A DNA stretch of 64,000 bases from JANQPX01 sp039197065 (GTDB lineage: Bacteria > Pseudomonadota > Alphaproteobacteria > Geminicoccales > Geminicoccaceae): NCBI GenBank assembly GCA_039197065.1, contig JBCCUL010000006.1, positions 62,001-126,000 of the forward strand, read 5' to 3'. Below the pieces are notes generated by a model, which did not search any database, had not been told where the DNA came from, and saw only the letters and a program-made list of their open reading frames with translations. Of this stretch, positions 33,717 through 42,708 are shown piece after piece (the stretch's first letter is position 1; every line of letters starts with the position of its first letter). Both the position numbers and the translations under genes were made by a program.

Positions 33717-34016
33717 TTTGCTTAGTTCTGATGATGGTATCAGAGACACCCGACAGTTGAAGTAAAATGTTAACATGCCTTTCAGTTGATTGCCAGTTCT
33801 CATCTCTGGTTTCGGCCTACCCTGGGGTGACAGTCGAAGACTAGCCGACAAAATAATTATTCAATTTAAGGTAGATTTTAATCTGTCATTCACACTCTAT
33901 TTCGTACATTAAGGTTCGCGGTTGCTGTCACCTTCTTCAGCGACCTTGACAGTCGCCATTGGAGCGGCCTTTAAACTCACATCGAGCTCCTTGGAATTGA
34001 AACCTCATCGGATGCC
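33717..34016. other. AT-rich divergent control region
   Basis: A 300-base gap between the minus-strand GT2 pair and the plus-strand heparinase-like gene. It is richer in A and T than its surroundings near 33850-33915 and probably carries promoters for both directions. I see no gene or clear operator. Confidence 0.5.
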
Positions 34017-36041
34017 ATGACGGCCGTTTCAGGATGGATGGAGCGTTGGCGCACGGCGCGGGCGCTCGGAATTGGCAATGTCGCGCGGGTTGCCGCCTAT
34101 CGCGGCATGAAACGGACCAGGCTTGCCAAATGGCTGACCGCGTCGCCAGCCGAGTCGGCCGTCGGCGATCTGTTCACGACCGCAGAGATCACGGACAGCG
34201 TATCCCTCGAGCCGGATCTCGCCATCTACTTCTCCCGACACGCCATGCCGCTCAATGGCGAAGTCCCTTGGCTTTACGATCCATTTGCGGAGGAGCGTTT
34301 CGAGGAGCCGGAACGGCATTGGTCGGAGATCCCCGACTTCGTGAGGCCGGGGCGCGACATCAAGGCGATCTGGGAGCTGTCTCGCTTCGATTGGGTCTTA
34401 AAGCTTGCCAGGCTTGCGCGTGATCAGAAAAGTGAGGAGCCGGTCAGGCGCATGAACGCGCTGATCCGTGACTGGCAGCAGCATAATCCCCCCTTCCTCG
34501 GCCCCAACTGGAAATGCGGTCAGGAAACCACCATCCGCATGCTGCAGACGCTGCTGGCGGCGGCGCTGATCGGCCAGGATGGCTTGAGGCCGGGGCAGGC
34601 TCCGAGCGAGGCGCTGAAAGCGTTCGTCGAAATTCACACCAAGCGCATCGCGGCCACCATCCAATACGCCCTTGCCCAGGACAACAACCACAGCATCAGC
34701 GAAGCCACCGGGCTCTACATCGCCGGCGCCTGGCTCGCCCGTCATGACAAGGCGGCAAGGCGTCCGCGCTCATGGCATGAACGCGGGGTTCAGCAGCTGG
34801 AAAGGCTGGCGGCGAGGCTGTTCGCGGAAGATGGTTCGTTCTCGCAATATTCAGTCACCTATCACCGCTTCGTCATCGACATGCTGGCCCAGGCGGAGTG
34901 GTGGCGAAAGCGCCTCGACCTGCCGGAGCTCTCCGAGATCTATCGAACGCGCGTCCGCGCCGGAATCCGCTGGCTTCACGATCTCACCGATCCGGAAACC
35001 GGGGACGCGCCGAATGTCGGCAGCAATGACGGAGCTCGGCTGTTCGTGCTTTCGGACACCGATTACCGCGATTTCCGCCCGAGCGTGCAGCTCGCGATGA
35101 AATTGTTCGAGGACTGCGTCCCCTATCCCGAAGGAGATCATGACCAGCAGCTCATTGGCCTCGATCTTACCCCTGGACCGAGGCGGCCGCTGGAGCGCTC
35201 TTCCCGGGTGATGGCCGATGGCGGTTTCGTTCTCATGATCCCCCGCCCCCCCGCGGACCGTCTTCCCGAGGAGAGCGCGCCCGCGACGCGCGGGGGCGTT
35301 GACTTGGCTGAGGCGTCAAACGGGAAAGCGTCAAGTCAAGGGGGTCGACCCTCGACCGCCTGGGGGTGTGTGCGGTTTCCGAGCTTTGCGTTTCGGCCGG
35401 CGCATGCGGATGCGCTTCATCTGGATCTATGGGTCGACGGCGTGAACCTGCTTCGCGACAGCGGCTCGTTTAGCTACAATCCGAAACCTGGCGCTGCCCC
35501 CGATCTTCGGGCGACTTCTGCTCATAACACCATCGAATTCGACGGCCGCGACCAGATGCCGAGGCTTGGCCGCTTTCTGTTCGGCAGCTGGCTGGAGCCG
35601 GCCGAGGTCGGCGAGCTGGTTGCGGACGGCGACACGCTTTCCTGGAGCGGATCCTATGAGGACGCTCTCGGCTGCCGTCACCGGCGAACGGTCTTTGTGG
35701 ATGGCGCGGTCTGGCGGGTGCTGGATGAAATCGACGGCCAGAAGGAGAAAGCCGTTCTCCGCTGGCGCCTCGCGCCCGGCGACTGGAGGCTGGACGGCAT
35801 GACGCTCCATGGTGCGCTCGCCCGCCTTTCGATCGAAAGCGACCAGCCCCCTTCGAGCCTTCGCCTCGTCGACGGCAAGGAGTCCCGCTACTATCTCGAT
35901 CTGGAGACCATTCCCGTGCTCGAAGTTGAACTCGGCCCGGATGTCAGGTCGATCGAAACCACCATCACCCTGATCGCAACCGGCAAGAAGGCGAGCGAGA
36001 ATGCCAACCCTTCCGAAAAAAACTCCGGCTGCCGGGCGTGA
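34017..36041 (+). CDS. heparinase II/III-like polysaccharide lyase
   Basis: 674 residues. The alpha-barrel half (WKCGQETTIRMLQTLLAAAL, NHSISEATGLYIAGAWL) is followed by the beta-sandwich part (FAFRPAHADALHLDLWVDG and DSGSFSYN, where the catalytic-region His-Ala-Asp sits). Enzymes of this type are found in exopolysaccharide loci, where they probably trim the polymer. A 45-residue low-complexity insert (about residues 408-455) contains two palindromes, see findings. ATG 34017 starts after a weak site. It is followed 17 bases later by a GT4 gene. Confidence 0.85.
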   Translation: MTAVSGWMERWRTARALGIGNVARVAAYRGMKRTRLAKWLTASPAESAVGDLFTTAEITDSVSLEPDLAIYFSRHAMPLNGEVPWLYDPFAEERFEEPERHWSEIPDFVRPGRDIKAIWELSRFDWVLKLARLARDQKSEEPVRRMNALIRDWQQHNPPFLGPNWKCGQETTIRMLQTLLAAALIGQDGLRPGQAPSEALKAFVEIHTKRIAATIQYALAQDNNHSISEATGLYIAGAWLARHDKAARRPRSWHERGVQQLERLAARLFAEDGSFSQYSVTYHRFVIDMLAQAEWWRKRLDLPELSEIYRTRVRAGIRWLHDLTDPETGDAPNVGSNDGARLFVLSDTDYRDFRPSVQLAMKLFEDCVPYPEGDHDQQLIGLDLTPGPRRPLERSSRVMADGGFVLMIPRPPADRLPEESAPATRGGVDLAEASNGKASSQGGRPSTAWGCVRFPSFAFRPAHADALHLDLWVDGVNLLRDSGSFSYNPKPGAAPDLRATSAHNTIEFDGRDQMPRLGRFLFGSWLEPAEVGELVADGDTLSWSGSYEDALGCRHRRTVFVDGAVWRVLDEIDGQKEKAVLRWRLAPGDWRLDGMTLHGALARLSIESDQPPSSLRLVDGKESRYYLDLETIPVLEVELGPDVRSIETTITLIATGKKASENANPSEKNSGCRA

Positions 36042-36057
36042 TCGAGGCATGTAAGAG

Positions 36058-37338
36058 ATGAGAATCATCTACTTTTGTCAGTATTTTTCGACGCGGCAGG
36101 GATCCTGGTACGGGCGTCCTTACGAGTTCAGCCGGCGGCTGATCGAACGCGGCCATGAGGTGACCATGGTGTGCGGCTCCAATACCCGATCAGGCACAGG
36201 CCTCGAACAGCCCTTTGTCGGCGGACGGCGGATCGGCGAATGCGACGGCATCCGGGTGGTCGAATTCGACCTCAATTACAGCAATTACGACGACGTCGCG
36301 ACCAGGACCTGGAAGTTCGCCAAATATGCGCTGCGCGGCATCACCTTCGCGCTTCGTGAAGACTACGACCTGATTTTCTGCACCTCCACGCCGCTGACGG
36401 CCGGCTTGCCGGGCATCGCCGCATCGACCTTCCGGCGAAAGCCTTTCGTCTTCGAGGTGCGGGATCTCTGGCCGGAGCTGCCAAAGGCGATGGGCATGAC
36501 CAATCCCCTGCTGCTCGGCGCAATGAGCGTCCTGGAGTGGGCGTCCTACCGCTCCGCGCGCGCCTGCATCGGCCTTGCACCCGGCATCATCGAAGGGATC
36601 ACATCACGCGGCGTCGATGAAGCCGACACGGTCATGATCCCGAACGGCTGCGATCTCGACCTTTTCGCGCCGCAAGAGGGGGCACGCCCCTCGATCGACG
36701 GGATCGGCGACGGGCAGTTTCTTGCGGTGTTCGCCGGCGCCCATGGACAGGCGAACGGGCTGGACGCCGTCCTGAATGCCGCGGCCGTTCTCAAGGAGAA
36801 GGGACGCAAGGACATCACGCTCATGCTGATCGGCGACGGCAAGATGAAACCGGCCCTCGAAGCCCGCGCCCAGCAAGAGGGGCTGAGCAATGTCGTCTTT
36901 CGCGGCACCATTCCCAAACCGGAACTCGCCCGCGTCATGCAGCGCGCCGAGGCCGGACTGATGGTGCTCGCCGATATCGAGGCGTTCTATTACGGCACGT
37001 CGCCCAACAAATTTTTCGACTACATCTCGAACGGGCTCGCCGTCATCAACAACTACCCGGGCTGGCTCGCCGGCCTGATCACGGAGCATGGTGCCGGCAT
37101 CGCCGTGAAGCCTGGCGATCCCATCGCCTTCGCCGATGCGCTGATGCAGCTCGCCGACGATCGAGAAACCGCAAAGGTCATGGGAAGGCGGGCGAGAAAG
37201 CTCGCCGAGTCGACATTCGACCGTCGACAGCTGGCCGATCGTTTCGTCGATTGTCTGGAGCGGGTTCTGGACGGCGCAGCGAAGCCGGCAGGCGAGGTCA
37301 CGGCCGGCAATGCGGAGCTTACTCAGCCACCTCGTTAG
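36058..37338 (+). CDS. glycosyltransferase family 4 (WbuB-like)
   Basis: 426 residues, GT-B fold. The N-terminal half (IIYFCQYFSTRQGSWYGRPYEFSRRLIERGHEVTMV in two parts) and C-terminal half (FAGAHGQANGLDAVLNAAA, MQRAEAGLMVLADI, and the ExxxE-like NKFFDYISNGLAVI) match the WbuB group that adds an amino-sugar to an oligosaccharide. It lies just after the heparinase-like gene, likely in the same transcript. Confidence 0.9.
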   Translation: MRIIYFCQYFSTRQGSWYGRPYEFSRRLIERGHEVTMVCGSNTRSGTGLEQPFVGGRRIGECDGIRVVEFDLNYSNYDDVATRTWKFAKYALRGITFALREDYDLIFCTSTPLTAGLPGIAASTFRRKPFVFEVRDLWPELPKAMGMTNPLLLGAMSVLEWASYRSARACIGLAPGIIEGITSRGVDEADTVMIPNGCDLDLFAPQEGARPSIDGIGDGQFLAVFAGAHGQANGLDAVLNAAAVLKEKGRKDITLMLIGDGKMKPALEARAQQEGLSNVVFRGTIPKPELARVMQRAEAGLMVLADIEAFYYGTSPNKFFDYISNGLAVINNYPGWLAGLITEHGAGIAVKPGDPIAFADALMQLADDRETAKVMGRRARKLAESTFDRRQLADRFVDCLERVLDGAAKPAGEVTAGNAELTQPPR

Positions 37339-37462
37339 GCCGGCTCCCGGCATGATGGTTTCTGATGCCGCTCCGCCTGGCGACCGACCGCATCGGCAGA
37401 GCTGTTCGATGCCGCCTCCCCGTCTTCATACGCATTACCAGCAACCCGGCGACCAAACAGCT

Positions 37463-37545
37463 TGGGATACACGTTCTATCTCTTTGTTTCGCCGCATGCC
37501 CTTGCCGATCAGGTGTCTCCACTTGTTCGGGAAAAGCTCTAGAGC
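37463..37545 (-). repeat. dispersed intergenic repeat, copy C (inverted)
   Basis: On the minus strand it reads GCTCTAGAGCTTTTCCCGA, GGAGACACCTG, GGCAAGGGCATGCGGCG, AAACAAAGAGATAGAACGTG, ATCCCA, closely matching copy A at 10221. A further partial AGAAAAAGCTCTAGA lies at 37660-37674. No gene is seen in this gap. Confidence 0.65.
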
Positions 37546-37617
37546 ACTTCCGGGGCAAGTCGATCCAGCCCGCACCCCCTCCCGACCACCCCCTTCAAGG
37601 GTAACCTAGGATTGGGT

Positions 37618-37630
37618 GGGGGGGGGGGGG
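37618..37630 (+). repeat. 13-base poly-G tract
   Basis: A run of 13 G lies in the gap after the GT4 gene, followed by TGCGGGCCGG. The C-rich stretch at 37568-37593 (CCCGCACCCCCTCCC and ACCACCCCC) can pair with it as a long imperfect hairpin. Such tracts can slip or form G-quadruplexes. Confidence 0.85.
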
Positions 37631-37779
37631 TGCGGGCCGGTGCAGTGTAAACCTGACTAGAAAAAGCTCTAGACCGCTTGATGCATCGTCAGCGCGCTGT
37701 CTTACGAAACGCGATCATCGCGCCCAAACATCGATACGTTAACACGGTATTTACCTTTCCGCCTTAGCCTGAATTTTCT

Positions 37780-37858
37780 GGTCCATGCGACCCTGGGAGT
37801 CCGAGCCCGGTCCACCCCATCTCCTGCGGGCGGGCGGATTCCCAGGATCGCATGGACC
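37780..37858. repeat. 24-bp near-perfect inverted repeat
   Basis: GGTCCATGCGACCCTGGGAG (plus four bases) at 37780-37803 is mirrored by 37835-37858 with only two mismatches. An inner GCCCG...CGGGC pair extends the stem. It lies between convergent genes and has no T-run on either side. Its function is unknown. Confidence 0.85.
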
Positions 37859-37976
37859 GTCGAGAGAGTAGCTGGGCGAGGTTAATGCGGGGTTAAGACG
37901 AACGATGACAACGACCGCCATGTTTAGCCGGCGGAGCCACAAGAACGACGACACCCAAGAGGCGCTTCATCATCAG

Positions 37977-39791
37977 CTAATCGGCATAGGCCCTGGACGC
38001 GTGGGTGCTGTCTGCAGGCTGCGCCCTCGCTTCGGAAAGCGTCGGCGCCGGATGATTCGCCGCCAGCTTGTCGCAGGCAGGCGATCTACTGGCGGCGGAA
38101 GCTCCGCTCGCGGTGGACGCTCCACTCCCAATGGACGTTCCATTCGCAGTGGACGCACCGCTCACAGTGGACGCACCGCTCGCAGCGGCGTCCCAGCGAT
38201 AGGCGGTTATCCTGGATGAGGGCGGCAGGTCGATCTTGGTGGCCCTGGCCTCGATCACATCGGCGACCTCGTCATCGAGCTGCGGGCCGAAGCGCCAGCG
38301 ATAGACGTTGGAAACGATTACGCCCTTTTCGAAACAGGACATGATCAGATCGATCGACTCGGGCTCGCTGACCACCGGCCGGCCCGTACGCCAGTCCACA
38401 CTGAACTCGCCGATGTCCTGACCGTCCAGATGGCCGCCATTATTGCGCAGGAGTTCCGACATGCGGCTGTTGCTGATCAGGATGTCATAGCGATCGAAGG
38501 CGTACAGCGTTTCCATCTCGCTCGTGGTCAGCAGCACCGCGCCCTCCAGATAGGGCTCCAGCGCCTCGCTGGCGACATCCCATTCGGGCGGCTTGGTCAT
38601 CGGCGGCACGGTGACGCCGGCGAGCATGGCGACGGTCTTGATGCTGGCGGCGTTGGCGAAAAGCGTGAACAGCAGAACGGCGCCGATCAGGCCGGCGCGC
38701 AGCGGCCGCTTCGGCAGATTGGGCGCCAGCACGTCGAGGGTCTTGTCGGCAGCCTCCTTAAGGAAGGGCCAGAAGCGTTCGATCAGATGGGCAAGGGCGA
38801 CGCCCCAGATCACGAACAGGAAGGGCATGATGTAATAGACGTAACGCAGATGCTTCATGCCGCCGATCGATTGCAGGACGAAGGCCGGCAGAAAGATGCA
38901 GAGGCAAAAGCCGATCAGCCGCGGTCGATAGGCCATGGCGATCAGGAAGGCGATGCCGGTGACCGACCAGAGTGTGGGGTAATAGAGGGTGAGCAGCGCG
39001 TGGTAGAACCAGAACTGGTTCTTCGAGGCGGCGGCCCAGTCCGGCGTCCAGCGAAAAGCGTCAAGCAGACCGGCGCCGATACCGCTCAAGGCCAAAAGGG
39101 CAAGCGCGCCGATGCCGAGAACGGCTAGTCCGGCGATCGCCAGCCAGCGCCGTCCCGGCTCCTGCCTGATCAGCCAGGGCTGTCCGATGACCAGCATGAC
39201 CCAAAGCGCCACGCCGGCGATGCCGAGCAGGGTCGTCTTCTGCAGCAATAGGGCAAGAGCGAACATGACGGCGGCGTTGATGCCGAGCGCGATCAGCGTG
39301 CTCTTTTCCCACCAGTCCCTCTGCTCGACCATGAGATAGACGCTGATGGCGCCGAGCAAGAAAAACATACCATGGGGCGCATAGAAGCGATGGTGGACCG
39401 AAACGGCGATGCCGTCGGGCCAGAAGCAGAAGAACAGGGCCGCGATCCAGGCGGCGACGGCGCCTGCCGAGGCGCGCGTCCAGAAAAAAAGAGCGATCAG
39501 GGTCACCGTCGCGGCGATCACGCCCAACATGCGCAGCACTTCGATATGTTCGCCGAACAGGCCGAAACCGAAGGCGATCAGCTTGGTGTAGCCGGAGGCG
39601 CGCGTGTACTCGCCGTCCGCGATCGTGAGTTCGCCATCCGCCAGCCAGGATTTCGCGGCGAACAGATGATAGAGCTCGTCCATCATCGGCGCGCCGCTGA
39701 TCAGCGGCAAACGCACCAGGAGGGCAAGAACGGTCAGCAAGAGGAGGCTGATCCCAATATCTCGCCCGGTAAGCGGCTTAATCTCGATCAT
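37977..39791 (-). CDS. GT-C fold membrane glycosyltransferase, ArnT/PMT-like
   Basis: 604 residues with about eleven membrane segments. MMDELYHLFAAKSW near residues 36-50 has the acidic pair of GT-C active-site loops, then a large periplasmic domain after residue 380. It likely transfers a lipid-linked sugar to a growing polymer or protein. The tail (about 535-565) is a low-complexity Gly/Ala/Ser/Thr run encoded by five 18-base repeats. Nearest neighbours are the Wzc-like fusion on the same strand and the GT4 gene convergent to it. Confidence 0.8.
   Translation of the reverse strand: MIEIKPLTGRDIGISLLLLTVLALLVRLPLISGAPMMDELYHLFAAKSWLADGELTIADGEYTRASGYTKLIAFGFGLFGEHIEVLRMLGVIAATVTLIALFFWTRASAGAVAAWIAALFFCFWPDGIAVSVHHRFYAPHGMFFLLGAISVYLMVEQRDWWEKSTLIALGINAAVMFALALLLQKTTLLGIAGVALWVMLVIGQPWLIRQEPGRRWLAIAGLAVLGIGALALLALSGIGAGLLDAFRWTPDWAAASKNQFWFYHALLTLYYPTLWSVTGIAFLIAMAYRPRLIGFCLCIFLPAFVLQSIGGMKHLRYVYYIMPFLFVIWGVALAHLIERFWPFLKEAADKTLDVLAPNLPKRPLRAGLIGAVLLFTLFANAASIKTVAMLAGVTVPPMTKPPEWDVASEALEPYLEGAVLLTTSEMETLYAFDRYDILISNSRMSELLRNNGGHLDGQDIGEFSVDWRTGRPVVSEPESIDLIMSCFEKGVIVSNVYRWRFGPQLDDEVADVIEARATKIDLPPSSRITAYRWDAAASGASTVSGASTANGTSIGSGASTASGASAASRSPACDKLAANHPAPTLSEARAQPADSTHASRAYAD
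38101..38190 (-). repeat. five tandem 18-bp repeats at the 3' end of the GT-C gene
   Basis: The five units of 18 bases carry a shared T/GGACG(C)-C-CCG/ACT pattern and encode six-residue steps such as SGASTA. The array keeps the frame open, so unit number can vary without a frameshift. Confidence 0.85.
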
Positions 39792-39905
39792 CGTTGTTCA
39801 GCGGTCTCGAATATTGAGGACGTAGAGCCCATTCGATGAAACTGGGGATGAGCTCTTCGGGAGCGCCGGATCGCCCGTAAGCAAGATCGGCGAGGCGGCG
39901 AGCAC

Positions 39906-42164
39906 CTACTCGACGTAGTACTTCTTCAAACTGTCGTGATGCTGCAGGCTGTCGCTGTAGCCATATTGCGCATGCCGCTTCATTTCCACCTGGGTCAGCA
40001 CGGCGCCGGCGAGATTGGCGTCGGCTTCGGCGAGGAAATCGAGGCCGCCCTGCACGGTCTTCTCATCCGTATGGCCCCAGCGCACCGCGAAGATCGTGAC
40101 ATCCGCGAAGGCGGCGAGCGTCCTGGCTTCCACCACCGCGAAGAGCGGCGCGCTGTCGATCACGATCATGGTGTAGCGATCGCGCAACGCATTCAGCGCA
40201 TTCTGGAAGGTCTGGTCCTCGATCACGTCAGCGGGATTGGCGAGATGGCTGGAAATCTGGACGACGTCCAGGCGAGTCATCGAATCGACGCGCACCCCGT
40301 CCAGAATATCCACCTCACTCTCGATATCCTCGAGAATGACGGCCGACGGCTCCATGCCCAAAGCGGGATAGATGCTGGGCCTGCGAAGGTCGAGATCGAT
40401 GACCAGCGTGCGCTGGTTCGACTGCGCCGCGAGCGTGGCCAGGCTCAGGGTCAGCGTGGTCTTGCCTTCGCCCGGCAAGGTCGACGTGACCAGAGCGATC
40501 TTCGGTTCGCCGCGCGGCGGCGTGGTCTTGACCGCCATGTAGATCGAGCGAATCGCCTCGGCATAGGCCGACATCGGCTTATCGATCAGCTGGTGATGCG
40601 GCAGCTTGTTGCGCCTGAGACGATCGATCAGCGGCACGGCGGCAATCGTGTTGACACCGAGCCGGTCCTGCAGCTGGCCCGCACTTCTGAGCTTGTTGTC
40701 CATACGGTCGACGAACAGGGCGAGCAGGCTGCTGAGCGCGAAGGAGGCGCAAAAACCGATCAAACCGATCAGCTTCGGGCCGGGCGTGCTCGGGGCGGCG
40801 GGCGCGATCGCGCGAGAAATGATCTTGACATTGTCGCGCACCAGAGCCGGCTGCTCGCGCGTTTCGCGCAGGCGCTGGAGAAACTCCTGATAGAGCTCGC
40901 GGATCGATTCAGCATCCCGCTCCAGATCGTTGAGCTGAACCTGCGCTTGATTCTGATTGGCGCTCGTCGAGCGAAGATTGGCCATCTCACGGGTGATGAC
41001 CCGCTCCCGCTCACGAAGCAGACGGACGTCGTTCTCCACGGCCTGAATGACGCGCCGCACCTCGCCGCCGATCTTGTCCCGAATGGCCTCCAGATCACGC
41101 TCGGCATCGACCATGAGCGGGTGCTTCGGACCATAGGTATTGGCAAGTTCGTTCAGCTGCCGCTGGGCCAGCGTCTCTTCCGTTCTGAGCGCCTGGAAGA
41201 TCGGCGAGGCCGTGACCTCCGCGATGTCGTAAAAGCCGTTGGGCTGACTGCCACGCGAGCGGATCAGCGTCAGCGTCGCCTCTTTGGCGGAAAGATTGGC
41301 GCGGATGGTCACAAGCTCGGTGCTGAGCCCGATAAGCTCTTGATTCTGCGTATCGAGGCCGGCGACGAGAAGATTGTTGTTGGCGCGAAACGTCTCGACC
41401 TCGCGTTCGGCGGCGCGCAGCTCTTCGCGCAGCACCCCTACCCGCTCGGCGAGCCAGGTGCTGGCTTCGGTGTTTTCGTCGAGTTTGTCGCCACGCTGCT
41501 GGTCGGCGTAGAGTTCGACCAGGCGATTGGAGATCGTCGCCGCGGTTTCGGGGCGAAAGGCGGTGTAGGACACGGCGAGAATATAGGCGTCGCCCTCGCG
41601 GTAAATGTCCAGATTGTTGCGGAAGTGCTTGACCAGACTGTTCAGGGACGGGCTGGTCGCCTCGCGCTCGGGGCTTGTCGGCTCAAGCTCGGCCGCTTCG
41701 AGACTGCCATTAATGCCATTGTCCTGACCGTCGACGTTCTGACCGGGCAGCCAGGCGACCGCTTCGCGGATCAGAGTCTTCACGCCAAAGGGAGCGCTGC
41801 CTGCCGCCTCACCTTCCTGGGGCTGGAAGCCGGGCTCGAATGCCAGATCGAGATCGACGATGATCTGCTCGATCAGGTTCCGCGAGTTGAGGATGCGAAT
41901 TTCCGTTTCGATCGCCTCATCATCGACAGGCGCTTCATCAGCATCCGCGTTCAGGTTGATCACCTGATTGTTGGTGCGCTCCACAAGGACCTGTGCGGTC
42001 GCCGTGTACTTAGGTACGCTCTGCATGCCGAGAAAGATGGCGACCAACGTACCCAGTACCGTGCCGGTAAGGATGATCAGTCGATGTCGGTTCAACGCCA
42101 CAAGGATGCTGAACACATCCAGCACGGGCGCTGACCGCGAAGGGCGACTTGAGTTTTCTTCCAC
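39906..42164 (-). CDS. Wzc-like polysaccharide copolymerase with tyrosine kinase domain
   Basis: 752 residues. Wzz domain with membrane segments near residues 33 and 505, a long coiled coil between, and a C-terminal BY-kinase domain: Walker A TSTLPGEGKTTL (about 555), Walker A' VIDLDLRRPS and Walker B IVIDSAPL. The tail (QYGYSDS and KKYYVE) carries a few tyrosines as in autophosphorylating kinases. It controls chain length and export of the polymer. This is a second system beside the split Wzz/kinase pair at 47.3-50.6 kb. Confidence 0.9.
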   Translation of the reverse strand: MEENSSRPSRSAPVLDVFSILVALNRHRLIILTGTVLGTLVAIFLGMQSVPKYTATAQVLVERTNNQVINLNADADEAPVDDEAIETEIRILNSRNLIEQIIVDLDLAFEPGFQPQEGEAAGSAPFGVKTLIREAVAWLPGQNVDGQDNGINGSLEAAELEPTSPEREATSPSLNSLVKHFRNNLDIYREGDAYILAVSYTAFRPETAATISNRLVELYADQQRGDKLDENTEASTWLAERVGVLREELRAAEREVETFRANNNLLVAGLDTQNQELIGLSTELVTIRANLSAKEATLTLIRSRGSQPNGFYDIAEVTASPIFQALRTEETLAQRQLNELANTYGPKHPLMVDAERDLEAIRDKIGGEVRRVIQAVENDVRLLRERERVITREMANLRSTSANQNQAQVQLNDLERDAESIRELYQEFLQRLRETREQPALVRDNVKIISRAIAPAAPSTPGPKLIGLIGFCASFALSSLLALFVDRMDNKLRSAGQLQDRLGVNTIAAVPLIDRLRRNKLPHHQLIDKPMSAYAEAIRSIYMAVKTTPPRGEPKIALVTSTLPGEGKTTLTLSLATLAAQSNQRTLVIDLDLRRPSIYPALGMEPSAVILEDIESEVDILDGVRVDSMTRLDVVQISSHLANPADVIEDQTFQNALNALRDRYTMIVIDSAPLFAVVEARTLAAFADVTIFAVRWGHTDEKTVQGGLDFLAEADANLAGAVLTQVEMKRHAQYGYSDSLQHHDSLKKYYVE

Positions 42165-42708
42165 CGTCGTCTCGGTTCTTTTGATGTTTCACTTGAGGCG
42201 TTATTGCCACGGCCATACCGCGAACTGCATGGTCATAGCTTACGGGATAGACACACGTTCGAAGTGACCGACATCACAGATGAAACAATCTTTAGTATTC
42301 ATGATAGCGGTCGACCCGATCGCTTTCTTCAACGTTGCATAGGGCCGAAGAATAGAAATCGGAAGTTTAGCAAATAGTTCTCCCATGCTTAAACTACTTG
42401 CTATGGATGAAGGATTCCTGAAGGCAGCGATACTGTCAACGGCGGACCGGACACAGGTGGCGGCGAAAACATGCCATGCGTACGCTGGTCCTCGATCTTA
42501 ACGATAGGCCGCCCGGAGCGGTGCAAAATAAAGCATCTTGCAGGGCCGAACCGCGCGCTTCTAGGTTAGGGGCGAAACGGTTGGTTGCTCTCTCTCCTGA
42601 TGACCGGTAAGGCAATCCGGTCTTCAGCGGGATCCGGAAAAGCGAGGTAGCGATCACGATGGCGAGGCCAAAACCGGTGGGACTGACATGACCTGGGCCG
42701 CCCACTAA
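42165..42708. other. 544-base gap with an 11-bp inverted repeat
   Basis: The control region between the Wzc-like gene (minus) and the O-antigen ligase-like gene (plus). AGCAAATAGTT (42369-42379) and AACTACTTGCT (42392-42402) form a 10-of-11 inverted repeat with a 12-base gap, a candidate operator. A short frame at 42688-42708 (MTWAAH) ends immediately before the next start. No other gene is seen. Confidence 0.5.

Noticed and set aside
37339..37976. Short frames of 79-104 codons in the gap after the GT4 gene
   Set aside because: They run across repeats, the poly-G tract and the inverted repeat, and have no binding sites or domain patterns.
39936..42134. 732-residue plus-strand frame opposite the Wzc-like gene
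   Set aside because: Shadow frame of the high-GC kinase gene; no domain or binding site.
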